Position numbers and translations under genes: made by a program. Below are positions 25,164 through 33,319 of a DNA stretch of 64,000 nt, one piece after another. The notes under the pieces were generated by a model. The model was not told the DNA's origin. It worked only from the letters and a program-made list of their open reading frames with translations, and did not search any database. Position 1 is the first letter of the stretch. The number at the start of each line of letters is the position of its first letter. The stretch comes from Salinicoccus carnicancri Crm (GTDB taxonomy: Bacteria; Bacillota; Bacilli; Staphylococcales; Salinicoccaceae): assembly GCF_000330705.1 (NCBI RefSeq), contig NZ_ANAM01000006.1:310001-374000 (forward strand), in the 5' to 3' direction.

Positions 25164-25460
25164 ATGGATGAGTCTTTAAATCCTAATCAAAGAAACGGTC
25201 AGAAACCAAGAAATTTACCTTTGTCAAAAGATGTTTTCTACGCCAATGGTGTGAATATTGATGTTAACCCCAACGAAATAACACTTACATTCGATCGTTT
25301 AGTACCCGGAGCAGAACCTGTTTCAACAACGGTGGTCATGAATCCTCAAGCGGTATATCAATTAAGAGATGGCTTTGCTCAATTAGCTAAGCAACATGAA
25401 GAATCTCTGAAAAAGATGAAAGAAACTGGATATTATGGCGAACCCCCACAAAATAATTGA
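25164..25460 (+). CDS. DUF3467-like small protein, 98 aa
   Basis: The core reads VFYANGVNIDVNPNEITLTFDRL followed by VSTTVVMNPQAVYQLRDGFAQLAKQHEE. That is the strand-strand-helix arrangement of DUF3467 proteins, whose role is not known. It has a Gln/Asn/Pro-rich N-terminus and a good GAAAGAGGG upstream. It is the first gene after the lysis cassette, in the accessory end of the prophage. Its end overlaps the next frame. Confidence 0.55.
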   Translation: MDESLNPNQRNGQKPRNLPLSKDVFYANGVNIDVNPNEITLTFDRLVPGAEPVSTTVVMNPQAVYQLRDGFAQLAKQHEESLKKMKETGYYGEPPQNN

Positions 25461-25860
25461 TATAGGTGATCACAGGTACGAACATAAAAGAGTGGAAGCC
25501 AGAGGGGATAAGAGTTATAAAACACATCTATCTTTTGCTCATTCATCCAATAACGCTTATAGTTATAGTAGTGGAGGTGGTGGAGACATGGAAAACTATA
25601 TTACACGTCCTGAATTTGAAGAGCATAAAAGGCATTTAGATAGCAGATTTGATGGTATTTCGAAAGACATAACTATAGCTAAAGATCAAATCCTGAGTAA
25701 AATAGCTCAAGATAAAAAAGAAGAAGATAAAGAAAGAGAAAAGGATAGAAAAGAGTCCGAGAAAGAACGTAAAAGTGATAGAAAATGGTTCATCGGATTA
25801 ACAGTAGCAACAAGTATGTCACTATTAGGCATTATCCTACAGGCCTTTAATGTAATATAA
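25435..25860 (+). CDS. Coiled-coil protein with C-terminal membrane anchor
   Basis: The frame is open from ATG 25435 (141 aa), but a much better ribosome-binding site (GGAGGTGGTGGAG) precedes an in-frame ATG at 25588, giving 90 aa; the shorter form may be the real protein. From there it has YITRPEFEEHKRHLDSRFD, a Lys/Glu/Asp-rich coiled coil, and a terminal membrane helix (FIGLTVATSMSLLGIILQAF). This resembles small phage membrane proteins of the DUF1640 or XhlA kind. A perfect terminator follows. Confidence 0.55.
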   Translation: MANPHKIIDIGDHRYEHKRVEARGDKSYKTHLSFAHSSNNAYSYSSGGGGDMENYITRPEFEEHKRHLDSRFDGISKDITIAKDQILSKIAQDKKEEDKEREKDRKESEKERKSDRKWFIGLTVATSMSLLGIILQAFNVI

Positions 25861-25864
25861 TTTA

Positions 25865-25891
25865 ACCACCTCACAGCAGGTGGTCTTTTTT
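25865..25891 (+). terminator. Terminator
   Basis: Perfect 7-bp stem ACCACCT / AGGTGGT, 6-base loop, CTTTTTT. Confidence 0.85.
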
Positions 25892-25894
25892 CAC

Positions 25895-25924
25895 TTTACA
25901 ATACGAACATACGTTCTATATAAT
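25895..25924 (+). promoter_or_regulatory. Promoter overlapped by a LexA (SOS) box
   Basis: TTTACA (25895-25900), 18-base spacer, TATAAT (25919-25924). Inside the spacer CGAACATACGTTCT (25904-25917) differs at one position from the Gram-positive LexA consensus CGAACNNNNGTTCG. LexA bound here would block polymerase. Confidence 0.8.
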
Positions 25925-25947
25925 CATTTGTAAGAGGAGTGATTATC

Positions 25948-26325
25948 ATGAGAGTAAATGAAAAACTCGACTACAGAGAAATGGATCCGTCAGAGTTGGA
26001 TTCCAACATCCCCCGGGGCAGGGGCATGATTAAATGGCAGCCGTTTGCCACTATGCCGGAACAGTATGAGCGTGTGGCCGAGATGATAGAGGAGAATGCC
26101 AAAGTACCTGCACCTACCCACGATAATGAAACACTTGTCAGATTAGAAGAAGAGCTGCGTAGAAGTGTAGGGGAGACGGTCGTGCTTCGTTACTGGAATG
26201 ACGGCTACGAGGTGCAGCTGGAGTGCCGCATCGAGTACATAGCGGATAGAGCAGGTATGGTGGTCGTCAGTAAAGGACGCGAAGTGATTCAAGTGGAGTT
26301 TAAAAACATTTATGAAATTGTATAG
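25948..26325 (+). CDS. YolD-like protein under SOS control
   Basis: A 125-aa protein with the family signature RGRGMIKWQPFATMPEQYERV near residues 24-44. A beta-barrel-like second half follows with VVLRYWNDGYEVQLECRIEYI and a terminal VEFKNIYEIV strand. YolD proteins are usually encoded next to a Y-family DNA polymerase (UvrX/ImuB-like) in SOS operons. Here no polymerase gene follows. The start is ATG 25948, eight bases after AAGAGGAG; a GTG nine bases earlier is rejected. The LexA box is 30 bases upstream. Confidence 0.88.
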   Translation: MRVNEKLDYREMDPSELDSNIPRGRGMIKWQPFATMPEQYERVAEMIEENAKVPAPTHDNETLVRLEEELRRSVGETVVLRYWNDGYEVQLECRIEYIADRAGMVVVSKGREVIQVEFKNIYEIV

Positions 26326-26387
26326 CTTTATTTTTGATTTAAGGCTATACTCAAGAGGAGTTTTCCAGACACTCAAAAGCTTCACTT

Positions 26388-26425
26388 AACCATCTTGTCG
26401 CACAGAAACGGCAGGGTGGTTTTAT
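26388..26425 (+). terminator. Terminator after yolD
   Basis: AACCATCTTG / CAGGGTGGTT (two G-T pairs) with a 14-base loop, followed by TTATG. Weak T run. Confidence 0.5.
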
Positions 26426-26439
26426 GTTATAATAGATAC

Positions 26440-26540
26440 ACTATGTTATGCCCTAATATAGTACTTCTCTGTCTGTTATGTCGTCCGGAAAAACGGCATA
26501 ACAAAAGCCACTTACTAATTAAAGTAGGTGGTTTTTTTAC
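26440..26540 (+). ncRNA. Candidate small RNA with two hairpins
   Basis: TATAAT at 26428-26433 with a TG just before it (extended -10) would start a transcript near 26440. It contains GTTATGTCG / CGGCATAAC (26475-26502) and ends in CCACTTAC / GTAGGTGG followed by seven T and preceded by AAAA. A 61-codon frame across it (26395-26580) has no ribosome-binding site and looks spurious. Together with the yolD terminator this accounts for the gene-free stretch 26326-26627. Confidence 0.5.
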
Positions 26541-26627
26541 TTCCTATTTAATCCCTCTACACTTTCGCTCTCCATTTTGATATATTTAATACAATTAATG
26601 ATTAAGAAAATGATTGGAGGGACGTGC

Positions 26628-27095
26628 ATGACCAATTATAACGATTTATATAATAAGGCAGAGAAGGAAGTAAAGAAAAATTATATTTTCGAGAAAATGA
26701 CTAAAGAGTACTCGAAAGATATATTTGAAGAAATAGTAAGAGAAATTGAAAAAATGAATAAAAGCTTAATAATAAACGGCCACAAAACAGAACTAGATAT
26801 AAATAGTTCTTTCTGTATTCTAAAGGCCAAAAGTCTAGACAATAGAGAGTTTGATCGGATTCTAAAGTATGAAATATATCCGCCATACGAAAGATACAAG
26901 GGTCAACATAAATATATTATAGACGAAACGATTACAACTGAATTGAATGGTGGATTAATTTTAAGGAACAATGTATGGGATGTAACGAAAGAGTATGAAA
27001 CACACTATCTAGTGAGTGAAAGCAAAAAAGATGTAATGACAGTCGAAGAAGTGATGCAGTCGTCTTATGAATCGTTTATACGATACATTATTTAA
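26628..27095 (+). CDS. AT-rich accessory protein, 155 aa
   Basis: Not recognised. ATG 26628 follows TGGAGGG by a normal distance; the longer ORF from 26577 has no such site. The N-terminal 60 residues are helical and Lys/Glu-rich. The rest is mixed, with a Tyr-rich YEIYPPYERYKGQHKYI patch and a LILRNNVWDV strand. It is more AT-rich than the structural genes, and the alpha/beta-hydrolase gene follows 20 bases later on the same strand. The pair behaves like prophage cargo. Confidence 0.6.
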   Translation: MTNYNDLYNKAEKEVKKNYIFEKMTKEYSKDIFEEIVREIEKMNKSLIINGHKTELDINSSFCILKAKSLDNREFDRILKYEIYPPYERYKGQHKYIIDETITTELNGGLILRNNVWDVTKEYETHYLVSESKKDVMTVEEVMQSSYESFIRYII

Positions 27096-27115
27096 TAAAT
27101 ACATTGAGGTGGAAC

Positions 27116-27931
27116 ATGGCGGAGGAATATGTGGAAACAACTTATGAAAGCATGACTATCGACACGCTAAAAAAAGCTGGAGAAAAAATGATAAAAATCA
27201 TTTATAAAGATGAGGATTTTTATTTCAAAACCTTCATCAAAGAGGATTCTAATCAGTTAATAATACATAATAATGGTGCTGTAGACCATACAAAAAGAAA
27301 ACCTCCCGTAGCTCAAAGGTCGAGTTGGTCTGAAGATATTGAAGTAAATTGCATTTTCTTTGATGACAAAACCATTCACTTCAATGATTTGAATACTGGT
27401 TGGGGTGCTGGTAACATAAAACGTTTCTATCTAGAGGATTATTCAGCTATCACGAAGAAGGTACAAGAGTTATTGAGCATTAAATCGAAGAACGTTTTTT
27501 ACTGGGGATCTAGCGCTGGTGGATATATGTCTATCATTTTATCTTCAATGCATCATCAAACATCCGCGATAGTGAACAATCCTCAGACTTTACTTTTAAA
27601 CCATTACAAAGGCAAAATTGATAAGTTATTAAACGCTGCTTTTAATGGAATGTCTAAAGAGGATGCTTTCGGGAAATATCCCGAAAGATTTTCCGTTGTT
27701 GAGGCGATGAAGAAGTACGGGTATGCACCTATCATATATTATTTGCAAAATTATCAATTCGAATTTGATATGGCTAATCATTTTGAACCATTTAGAAAGT
27801 CTCTAAAAGAGGCAGGTATATCTGAAAAAGAAAATTATTATATTCTCTATAATGATTATGAAAGAGGACACTCTCCGCTGTCTAAAGAAGATACCTTGCA
27901 ATATATCCATAAGATTTTAGATATAAAATAG
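27116..27931 (+). CDS. Alpha/beta-hydrolase-like accessory protein, 271 aa
   Basis: A nucleophile elbow GSSAGG (FYWGSSAGGYMSIIL near residues 130-145) follows a strand, with the helix after it as in alpha/beta hydrolases. A late Asp/His pair is plausible at ILYNDYERGHSPL near 250. The overall style recalls hydrolases in capsule and glycosylation clusters (XcbB- or Asp2-like), but I cannot name the substrate. ATG 27116 lies after GAGGTGG. It is AT-rich, coupled with the gene before it, and last before the terminator at the prophage end. Possibly a surface-modifying lysogenic conversion gene (inference). Confidence 0.6.
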   Translation: MAEEYVETTYESMTIDTLKKAGEKMIKIIYKDEDFYFKTFIKEDSNQLIIHNNGAVDHTKRKPPVAQRSSWSEDIEVNCIFFDDKTIHFNDLNTGWGAGNIKRFYLEDYSAITKKVQELLSIKSKNVFYWGSSAGGYMSIILSSMHHQTSAIVNNPQTLLLNHYKGKIDKLLNAAFNGMSKEDAFGKYPERFSVVEAMKKYGYAPIIYYLQNYQFEFDMANHFEPFRKSLKEAGISEKENYYILYNDYERGHSPLSKEDTLQYIHKILDIK

Positions 27932-27959
27932 TTGAATAGAAGAACTCTTCAGTACAAAC

Positions 27960-27994
27960 AAAAAGGCATCCGTGCATTGTGGGATACCTTTTTT
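27960..27994 (+). terminator. Terminator at the prophage right end
   Basis: AAAAGGCATCC / GGGATACCTTTTTT with one mismatch and an 8-9-base loop; A-tract before, T-tract after. Confidence 0.75.
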
Positions 27995-28057
27995 GTGCTG
28001 AGGGTGCAACTCCCTCCTAGATATTGTTAAATGTATTGTATCATCATTCTTTTGTAA

Positions 28058-28147
28058 TGGAATTACTATTTATCAAAAAAGGAGCATCTTAGTGGGTCTG
28101 TTTACTCTGCCAAAATCGTCGAGCAGAACGTCACTGAACTCATCTGA
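28058..28147 (+). pseudogene. DUF2922 gene remnant, 3' end only; candidate attR
   Basis: The last codons of the frame spell GSVYSAKIVEQNVTELI, which matches the usual C-terminus of DUF2922 proteins (a small strand-strand protein). The upstream part is missing and the reading frame is closed at 28055. DUF2922 genes are normally followed by yvrJ, and here yvrJ follows 2 bases after the stop. The break therefore marks where foreign DNA joins the host gene, somewhere about 28080-28100. Confidence 0.55.
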
Positions 28148-28149
28148 CC

Positions 28150-28269
28150 ATGGAATGGGTTACACTGGTCAGCGATGTTGGATTTCCGGCTGCGATCACC
28201 TTCTTCCTCCTGTACAGGATGGAAAGCAAACTGGATGATCTCATAATATCCATCAGAGAGCTGCACTGA
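28150..28269 (+). CDS. YvrJ family protein, 39 aa
   Basis: A short protein with the family pattern SDVGFPAAITFFLLYRMESKLD followed by an amphipathic LIISIREL helix: one membrane segment and a short cytoplasmic tail. The function of YvrJ proteins is unknown. They usually follow DUF1659 and DUF2922 genes. There is no strong ribosome-binding site, so translation probably depends on the upstream DUF2922 frame. If that gene is broken by the prophage, YvrJ expression may be lost. Confidence 0.7.
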   Translation: MEWVTLVSDVGFPAAITFFLLYRMESKLDDLIISIRELH

Positions 28270-28273
28270 ACAG

Positions 28274-28308
28274 AACCGTCCCCGAAATTTACCCGGGGGC
28301 GGTTTTTC
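28274..28308 (+). terminator. Terminator upstream of sbcD
   Basis: ACCGTCCCCG / CGGGGGCGGT (one G-T pair) followed by TTTTT. A TATAAT at 28312-28317 right after it may be the sbcD -10 box. Confidence 0.75.
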
Positions 28309-28336
28309 TAGTATAATCATCTAGTGAGGTGTTGAT

Positions 28337-29455
28337 ATGAAAATTCTACATACTGCCGACTGGCACATCGGCAGAAGGCTCAATGGAACGGACCTGCTTT
28401 CTGATCAGATGCATGTGCTGGATCAGCTGGTCGAATATATAAAGGATGAAGGAATAGACCTCTGTGTAATAGCAGGGGATGTTTTCGACAGGAGCAATCC
28501 GTCGCAGGCGGCACTTGAACTTGTCAACGAGTATCTATACAGGATAAATATCGGGCTCGGCGTGCCTGTGCTTGCCATCAGCGGGAATCATGACTCAAGG
28601 TCCAGGCTGGATTACGGCAGCCGCTGGTTTGAAAAGAGCAATTACCATATGCGCACATCCATCAGGGACATACTGAAGCCGGTAGTCATTGATGACCACC
28701 ATTTCTACATGATCCCCTACATGGATGTTCTGGAAGCGAAGCAGTATTTCATGGATGAATCGATTGTTTCACATCATGATGTCTACCGCAGGGTTACAGC
28801 AGAAATCCGCAATGTGATGGATTACGGCGCCCGCAACATCCTTGTCGGCCATATGTTCATGTCGGATGCAAAGGCGAGCGATTCTGAACGGCCTCTTTCA
28901 ATCGGCCTGTCCGAGGAAGTGGGAACAGACCTTTTCACAGACTTCGACCTGGTCCTTCTCGGCCATCTCCATCATCCATTTGCGATCGCGCATGACTCTA
29001 TTTTCTACAGCGGCTCCCTGCTCAAGTACTCTTTTTCCGAAGTCAGGCAGCCCAAAGGATTCAGAGTGATAGATACCGGGGAGGAGATTGAATGCCGGTT
29101 TGTGGCGACTGAATCGAAGTTTGACCTGGTCCACTACAAAGGCAGCTATGATGAGGTCATAAACGAAAAAGTCACTTTCCGGGACAAAAATGCATATTTC
29201 AAATTTGAACTCACGGGTCTTGAGACCATCAACGATCCGATGGCGAAAATCAAGATGATATATCCAAATACACTGGAGCTCCGGCCGGTGACAGAGGTCC
29301 GGGGAAACAGCATGAGCAAAGTGGATGTCAACCGCTCAAGCGACAGGGAGATATTTGATGCATTCATCGCACAGGTGCACGGGAGTGAACTCACAGAATA
29401 TCAGCAGGGGTTATTCAAACAACTATTCAAAGGTGATATAGATGAAACCGATTAG
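28337..29455 (+). CDS. sbcD: Exonuclease SbcCD subunit D
   Basis: The nuclease subunit of the SbcCD (Mre11-Rad50-like) complex, which opens hairpins and trims DNA ends. The calcineurin-type phosphoesterase motifs are clear: DWHIGR near residue 8, GDVFDRSNP near 47, SGNHDS near 83, VGHMF near 169 and LGHLHHP near 212. The 372-aa length is usual. The start is ATG 28337 with GAGGTG upstream. It overlaps sbcC by 14 bases. This is the first clear host gene to the right of the prophage. Confidence 0.95.
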   Translation: MKILHTADWHIGRRLNGTDLLSDQMHVLDQLVEYIKDEGIDLCVIAGDVFDRSNPSQAALELVNEYLYRINIGLGVPVLAISGNHDSRSRLDYGSRWFEKSNYHMRTSIRDILKPVVIDDHHFYMIPYMDVLEAKQYFMDESIVSHHDVYRRVTAEIRNVMDYGARNILVGHMFMSDAKASDSERPLSIGLSEEVGTDLFTDFDLVLLGHLHHPFAIAHDSIFYSGSLLKYSFSEVRQPKGFRVIDTGEEIECRFVATESKFDLVHYKGSYDEVINEKVTFRDKNAYFKFELTGLETINDPMAKIKMIYPNTLELRPVTEVRGNSMSKVDVNRSSDREIFDAFIAQVHGSELTEYQQGLFKQLFKGDIDETD

Positions 29456-32400
29456 ACTGGACATGAAATACTTCGGACCTTTCGAGGATGAAACCATTGA
29501 TTTCAGTTCCGTAAAAGACAGCATGTTCCTGATCAGCGGGCGGACAGGTTCAGGAAAGACGATGATCTTCGATGCCATCACCTATGCACTTTACGGCACG
29601 TTGTCAACATCCGACAGGATGGAAGGCTCCATCCGCAGCCAGTTTGCAACGGACAGTGACATCAGCAGGGTGAAGCTGACATTTGAAATCCGCGGCAGTC
29701 AGTATACGGTGGAGCGGACACTCAGCTATCAGAAGGAGGGCAGGAAGACTCCTGTCCCCCCGAAAGCCGCCATATATGATCAGGAAGGCGAAGTGCTCGA
29801 TGGCAGCATCAGCGGAGTGAAAGAAAAAGTGATCGGCATCATCGGGCTCGATGCCGATCAGTTCAGGCAGATTCTCATTCTGCCGCAGGGGGAATTCAAG
29901 CGCCTGCTTGTATCCTCAAGTGAAAGTAAACAGGAGATACTCAGGACTTTATTCAGAACGGAGCGGTTTGTCCATTTCGAACTGCAGCTGAATGAACTGA
30001 AGAAGGAAAAACTGAAAAGTATCGAGCTTGTCGAAAGCCGGATTGAAGAACTGTTCAACACCCTGAGCGCAAACGGGGATGCGGAACTGCAGAAGCTGAT
30101 CGATGCTGAATATCCGACGGCGGCTAAGCGTATCGAAGTCATAGAGGAAATCGGTACAACACTCGGTAACAGATATAGGATGCTGGAGGAAGCACTCCAA
30201 AAACTGAAGCAAGAGGCGACATCACTCAGGGAAACCATCAGCCGCAGGGAACGGCATAACGAGCAGGCTCTGAAACTCGCCAGTACGAAACAGGAATTGA
30301 AAGACCATGAAGAAAATGCAGCTGTGATAGAACGTCTGGAAACAGCTGTCAGACAGTACAGGAAAGTGAAGACGGTTGAATACGAACTTCGTTCGGAGCA
30401 GGACCTCATAAAACAGAAAGAGGAACTGGAAACACGGCTGAACACCATCGACACCGGTCTGAAAGAGCTGGAAACATCAGGCGAGGCGCTCCGGCAGACT
30501 CTGGACAAAATCAGCCGTTACAGGGAAGGCTATACGAAACTTGTGAAATGGATCAACAGTACAGAGCGGTTCGTCGAAGATCCGAGATTCAGGGATATGG
30601 ACGGGGTGCTGCAGTCAAAAATGAAAGAACGGCAAAACCTTGCCTCTGATATAAAAGCGCAGGAAGCGAAACTTGCGGAAGCGAGACAGGAGGACGATTC
30701 GATCCATTGGGAACATGCAGAAAGCGAAATCCTGCGTAATGAATTGTCAGCGTCCGTTGCCGAGTGCCGGAAAATGCGTGAATGGATTGAGCGGGAAAAC
30801 AAAAGCGCCGGATATGATGGAAAGAAGCAGGCGCTGGAAAAGGAAATTGTGGAGCTCCGTAAAAAAATGGAAGACACCGAAACAGCCATCAAAAAAATAC
30901 AGGAAGATACTGGAAGCATGTACAGTCCGGAGGATAAAGCGCATATCGAACACCTTACGGGGCATCTGACTGAAGGCGGGGAATGCCCGGTCTGCAGGCA
31001 GACAGTTTCAGTTCTGCCCGGGGCACGGGACTATATGAGCGAGGAGGACGAAGCGAAGCTCACGGCGCTTGAAACAAAAAGACGGAAATGTGGCAATGCG
31101 CTGGAAACGGCGGAGAAGAATCTTGGAATCGTGGACGGCATACTCGGGTCCATGGAAAGGTATGATACTGAAAAACTTGAAAAGGAACTTGAGGCCGAAG
31201 AAAGACACCAGAATGAGGTCCAGAAGAAAATTGATGACAACCATAAAAGGTATGACAGGAAAAAGCAGCTCGATGAGGAAATGCGCAGGCTTGAGAGCAG
31301 CATCAGCGATAACAGGATCCGGATGAACAATGCGGAAAATGCTGTGGAACAGCAGAAATCACTCAAAAAGGAATTCAGTGAACAGACACAGTTTGAAACA
31401 CGTGAGGAATTTCAAAAAGAGTTCCAGGCAAGGCAGCAGAAAGTGACACGCTACGAGAAACAGCAGGAGGAAGCCGAACAGGAGAGGCAGCGTTACCGGG
31501 AGGAGAAATCACGGCTTGAGGAGAACAGGGCAGCAGCCCGCAGACAGCTCTCTGAAATGAGCGGACAGCTGCAGGAGAACACCCACATCATAGATGATTT
31601 CCTGAAAGATAATGAATTTGCCGGCAGGAACGTTCTGTTTTCCATCCTCAAAAATACCGATGTAGATGAAGACGAGGAGAGGATAAGGGCATACCATACT
31701 CAAAAGGACATTTTGAAGAGCCGGATAAACGACCTTGAATCAGTTCTTGAGTCGACAGAAGAGATTCCGGTGGAGGAAGACAGGGAGAAGCTGAGCGTTC
31801 TGGACAAGGAAATAGAGACGAAAACAAATGACAATGCCCGTCTCTATGCCCAGATGCAGCATAATGGAAACATCAGGGAAAAGATCGGTGATTTTGCTGA
31901 GAAACATGAAGCTGAACTCGGTGAGGTCGATGAACTGGTCGAGCTGGTGAATGCTGTGTCCGGAAGGAACGGGCAGAAAGTATCGCTTGAGCGCTTTGTA
32001 TTGACCTACTATCTGGACCGCATCCTGCATATTGCCAATATCAGGCTGCTTGAGATGACCAGCCACCGTTATGAGCTGAGGCGGAGCACAGAGAAAAGCA
32101 ACCGCAAGACCGGTCTTGATATAGAAGTATTCGATTTCTACAATAACCGTGCAAGGCATATTTCCTCGCTTTCCGGAGGGGAGACATTCCAGGCCTCCCT
32201 GACACTTGCACTCGCCCTGAATGAAGCCTTGCAGCAGGAGTCCGGAGGCATCAGCCTTGACACCATGCTGATCGATGAAGGGTTCGGCACGCTCGACCCT
32301 GAAACCCTGGATATGGCAATCAGTACACTGATTGAATTGCAGACCAGCGGAAAGATGGTGGGCATCATCTCCCACGTCGAAGAACTGAAGGAACGGATGG

Positions 32401-32456
32401 AGAACATACTGGAAGTGAAAGCGGTGAACGAAAGAAGCACTGCGAATTTCAAATAG
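29442..32456 (+). CDS. sbcC: Exonuclease SbcCD subunit C (SMC-like ATPase)
   Basis: The Rad50-like ATPase partner of SbcD, 1004 aa. Walker A GRTGSGKT is at residues 33-40. Two long coiled-coil arms flank a zinc hook CPVC at about 515-518. The signature LSGGETFQASL lies near 908, and a Walker B segment MLIDEGFGTLD near 942. The coiled coils explain the Glu/Lys/Arg-rich composition. The start overlaps sbcD, so both are made from one mRNA. A strong terminator follows. Confidence 0.95.
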   Translation: MKPIRLDMKYFGPFEDETIDFSSVKDSMFLISGRTGSGKTMIFDAITYALYGTLSTSDRMEGSIRSQFATDSDISRVKLTFEIRGSQYTVERTLSYQKEGRKTPVPPKAAIYDQEGEVLDGSISGVKEKVIGIIGLDADQFRQILILPQGEFKRLLVSSSESKQEILRTLFRTERFVHFELQLNELKKEKLKSIELVESRIEELFNTLSANGDAELQKLIDAEYPTAAKRIEVIEEIGTTLGNRYRMLEEALQKLKQEATSLRETISRRERHNEQALKLASTKQELKDHEENAAVIERLETAVRQYRKVKTVEYELRSEQDLIKQKEELETRLNTIDTGLKELETSGEALRQTLDKISRYREGYTKLVKWINSTERFVEDPRFRDMDGVLQSKMKERQNLASDIKAQEAKLAEARQEDDSIHWEHAESEILRNELSASVAECRKMREWIERENKSAGYDGKKQALEKEIVELRKKMEDTETAIKKIQEDTGSMYSPEDKAHIEHLTGHLTEGGECPVCRQTVSVLPGARDYMSEEDEAKLTALETKRRKCGNALETAEKNLGIVDGILGSMERYDTEKLEKELEAEERHQNEVQKKIDDNHKRYDRKKQLDEEMRRLESSISDNRIRMNNAENAVEQQKSLKKEFSEQTQFETREEFQKEFQARQQKVTRYEKQQEEAEQERQRYREEKSRLEENRAAARRQLSEMSGQLQENTHIIDDFLKDNEFAGRNVLFSILKNTDVDEDEERIRAYHTQKDILKSRINDLESVLESTEEIPVEEDREKLSVLDKEIETKTNDNARLYAQMQHNGNIREKIGDFAEKHEAELGEVDELVELVNAVSGRNGQKVSLERFVLTYYLDRILHIANIRLLEMTSHRYELRRSTEKSNRKTGLDIEVFDFYNNRARHISSLSGGETFQASLTLALALNEALQQESGGISLDTMLIDEGFGTLDPETLDMAISTLIELQTSGKMVGIISHVEELKERMENILEVKAVNERSTANFK

Positions 32457-32460
32457 ACAC

Positions 32461-32487
32461 AGGGGCGGCACATGCCGCCTCTTTTTA
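32461..32487 (+). terminator. Terminator after sbcDC
   Basis: AGGGGCGGCA / TGCCGCCTCT around a 2-base loop (GGCGGCA/TGCCGCC perfect), then TTTTT. Confidence 0.85.
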
Positions 32488-32550
32488 ACTCCGGGAACTA
32501 AAACGGTTTATATGTGCCACACAGTTTTCACAAAAAGACAAATTTTACGC

Positions 32551-32578
32551 TTGTCCATGGAATTTTATTTGATATAGT
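32551..32578 (+). promoter_or_regulatory. Promoter of the SCO1-like gene
   Basis: TTGTCC (32551-32556), 16-base spacer, TATAGT (32573-32578), 30 bases before the start codon. Confidence 0.6.
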
Positions 32579-32608
32579 AAGATTAGTATTAATACGGAGG
32601 TATGTAAG

Positions 32609-33220
32609 ATGAGAAAGCTTTTGTTCAGTGTTGTTATCCTTTCGATGATTTTGTCTGCATGTAATTCCTCCGGTGTTGAGGTAATGTCGAGATACGGCAA
32701 TGAAATCAACGATTTCGAGGTCACCGATGAAAACGGTGAGACATTTACCCGTGAGGATTTGGAAGGTAAAGTATGGATCCTGGATTTCATCTTTACAAAT
32801 TGTGCAACAGTCTGCCCGCCGATGACCTCCAATATGACACAGGTGGTCAATGAACTTGAATCCAAAGGTATAGAGGATTATGGCATACTCAGTTTCACCG
32901 TGGACCCCGAAACGGATACACCTGAAGTGATGACGGATTATCTGTCCCAATACGAAGTGCCGGAAGGCACGGAGTGGAAACTCCTGAACGGCTACGACTA
33001 CGACTTCATCAGACAGTTCGCAGAGAAGAACTTCAAGACGATTGTAGCGCCGCCGCCCGAAGGCAGCAACCAGGTGACCCACGGCATCAGTTTCTACCTT
33101 ATCGATCAGAATGGCAAAATACTTAAAGACTACTCCGGTGTGGATACCGGTGATACATCATTCCAGCTGGATGAGATCGTGTCGGACGTTGAGACCGTCG
33201 TGGAGGAAGGTCCGCAATAA
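32609..33220 (+). CDS. SCO1/SenC-like copper-binding lipoprotein
   Basis: A 203-aa membrane-anchored thioredoxin-fold protein. The signal peptide ends in a lipobox LSAC (Cys 18). The metal/redox motif is FTNCATVCPPM, CxxxC as in SCO proteins, with the third ligand His in NQVTHGISFYLID near residue 155. SCO proteins deliver copper to the CuA centre of cytochrome c oxidase or act as thiol-disulfide reductases. It stands alone between its own promoter and terminator. Similar to YpmQ of Bacillus. Confidence 0.88.
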   Translation: MRKLLFSVVILSMILSACNSSGVEVMSRYGNEINDFEVTDENGETFTREDLEGKVWILDFIFTNCATVCPPMTSNMTQVVNELESKGIEDYGILSFTVDPETDTPEVMTDYLSQYEVPEGTEWKLLNGYDYDFIRQFAEKNFKTIVAPPPEGSNQVTHGISFYLIDQNGKILKDYSGVDTGDTSFQLDEIVSDVETVVEEGPQ

Positions 33221-33225
33221 TATCA

Positions 33226-33261
33226 GCCGGAGCCCGCAGGACAGTGGGCTCCGGCTTTTTT
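33226..33261 (+). terminator. Terminator
   Basis: Perfect 10-bp stem GCCGGAGCCC / GGGCTCCGGC, 10-base loop, six T. Confidence 0.92.
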
Positions 33262-33319
33262 GTCCCAAATCAGTTTGATTGGTAAAATGGTAAGGAATCT
33301 ATTTTGGGAGGATCATTAT

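Larger units (their letters stand above)
1..28093. mobile_element. Siphovirus-type prophage, left end outside window
   Basis: A continuous run of phage genes on the plus strand: recombinase fragment, HNH, TerS, TerL, portal, protease, capsid, connectors, tail, lysis and accessory genes. The order matches HK97-like cos phages of Firmicutes. Two leftward genes (1744-2538 and 17560-17820) and the 25.1-27.9 kb genes look like accessory cargo. The right boundary is placed where the last codons of a host DUF2922 gene appear, directly before yvrJ and sbcD. The boundary is inferred; the left attachment site is not in the window. The structural genes look intact. Confidence 0.9.

Noticed and set aside
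26395-26580. 61-codon ORF near the candidate small RNA
   Set aside because: No ribosome-binding site, odd Cys/Leu/Arg composition, and it reads through two hairpins and a terminator.
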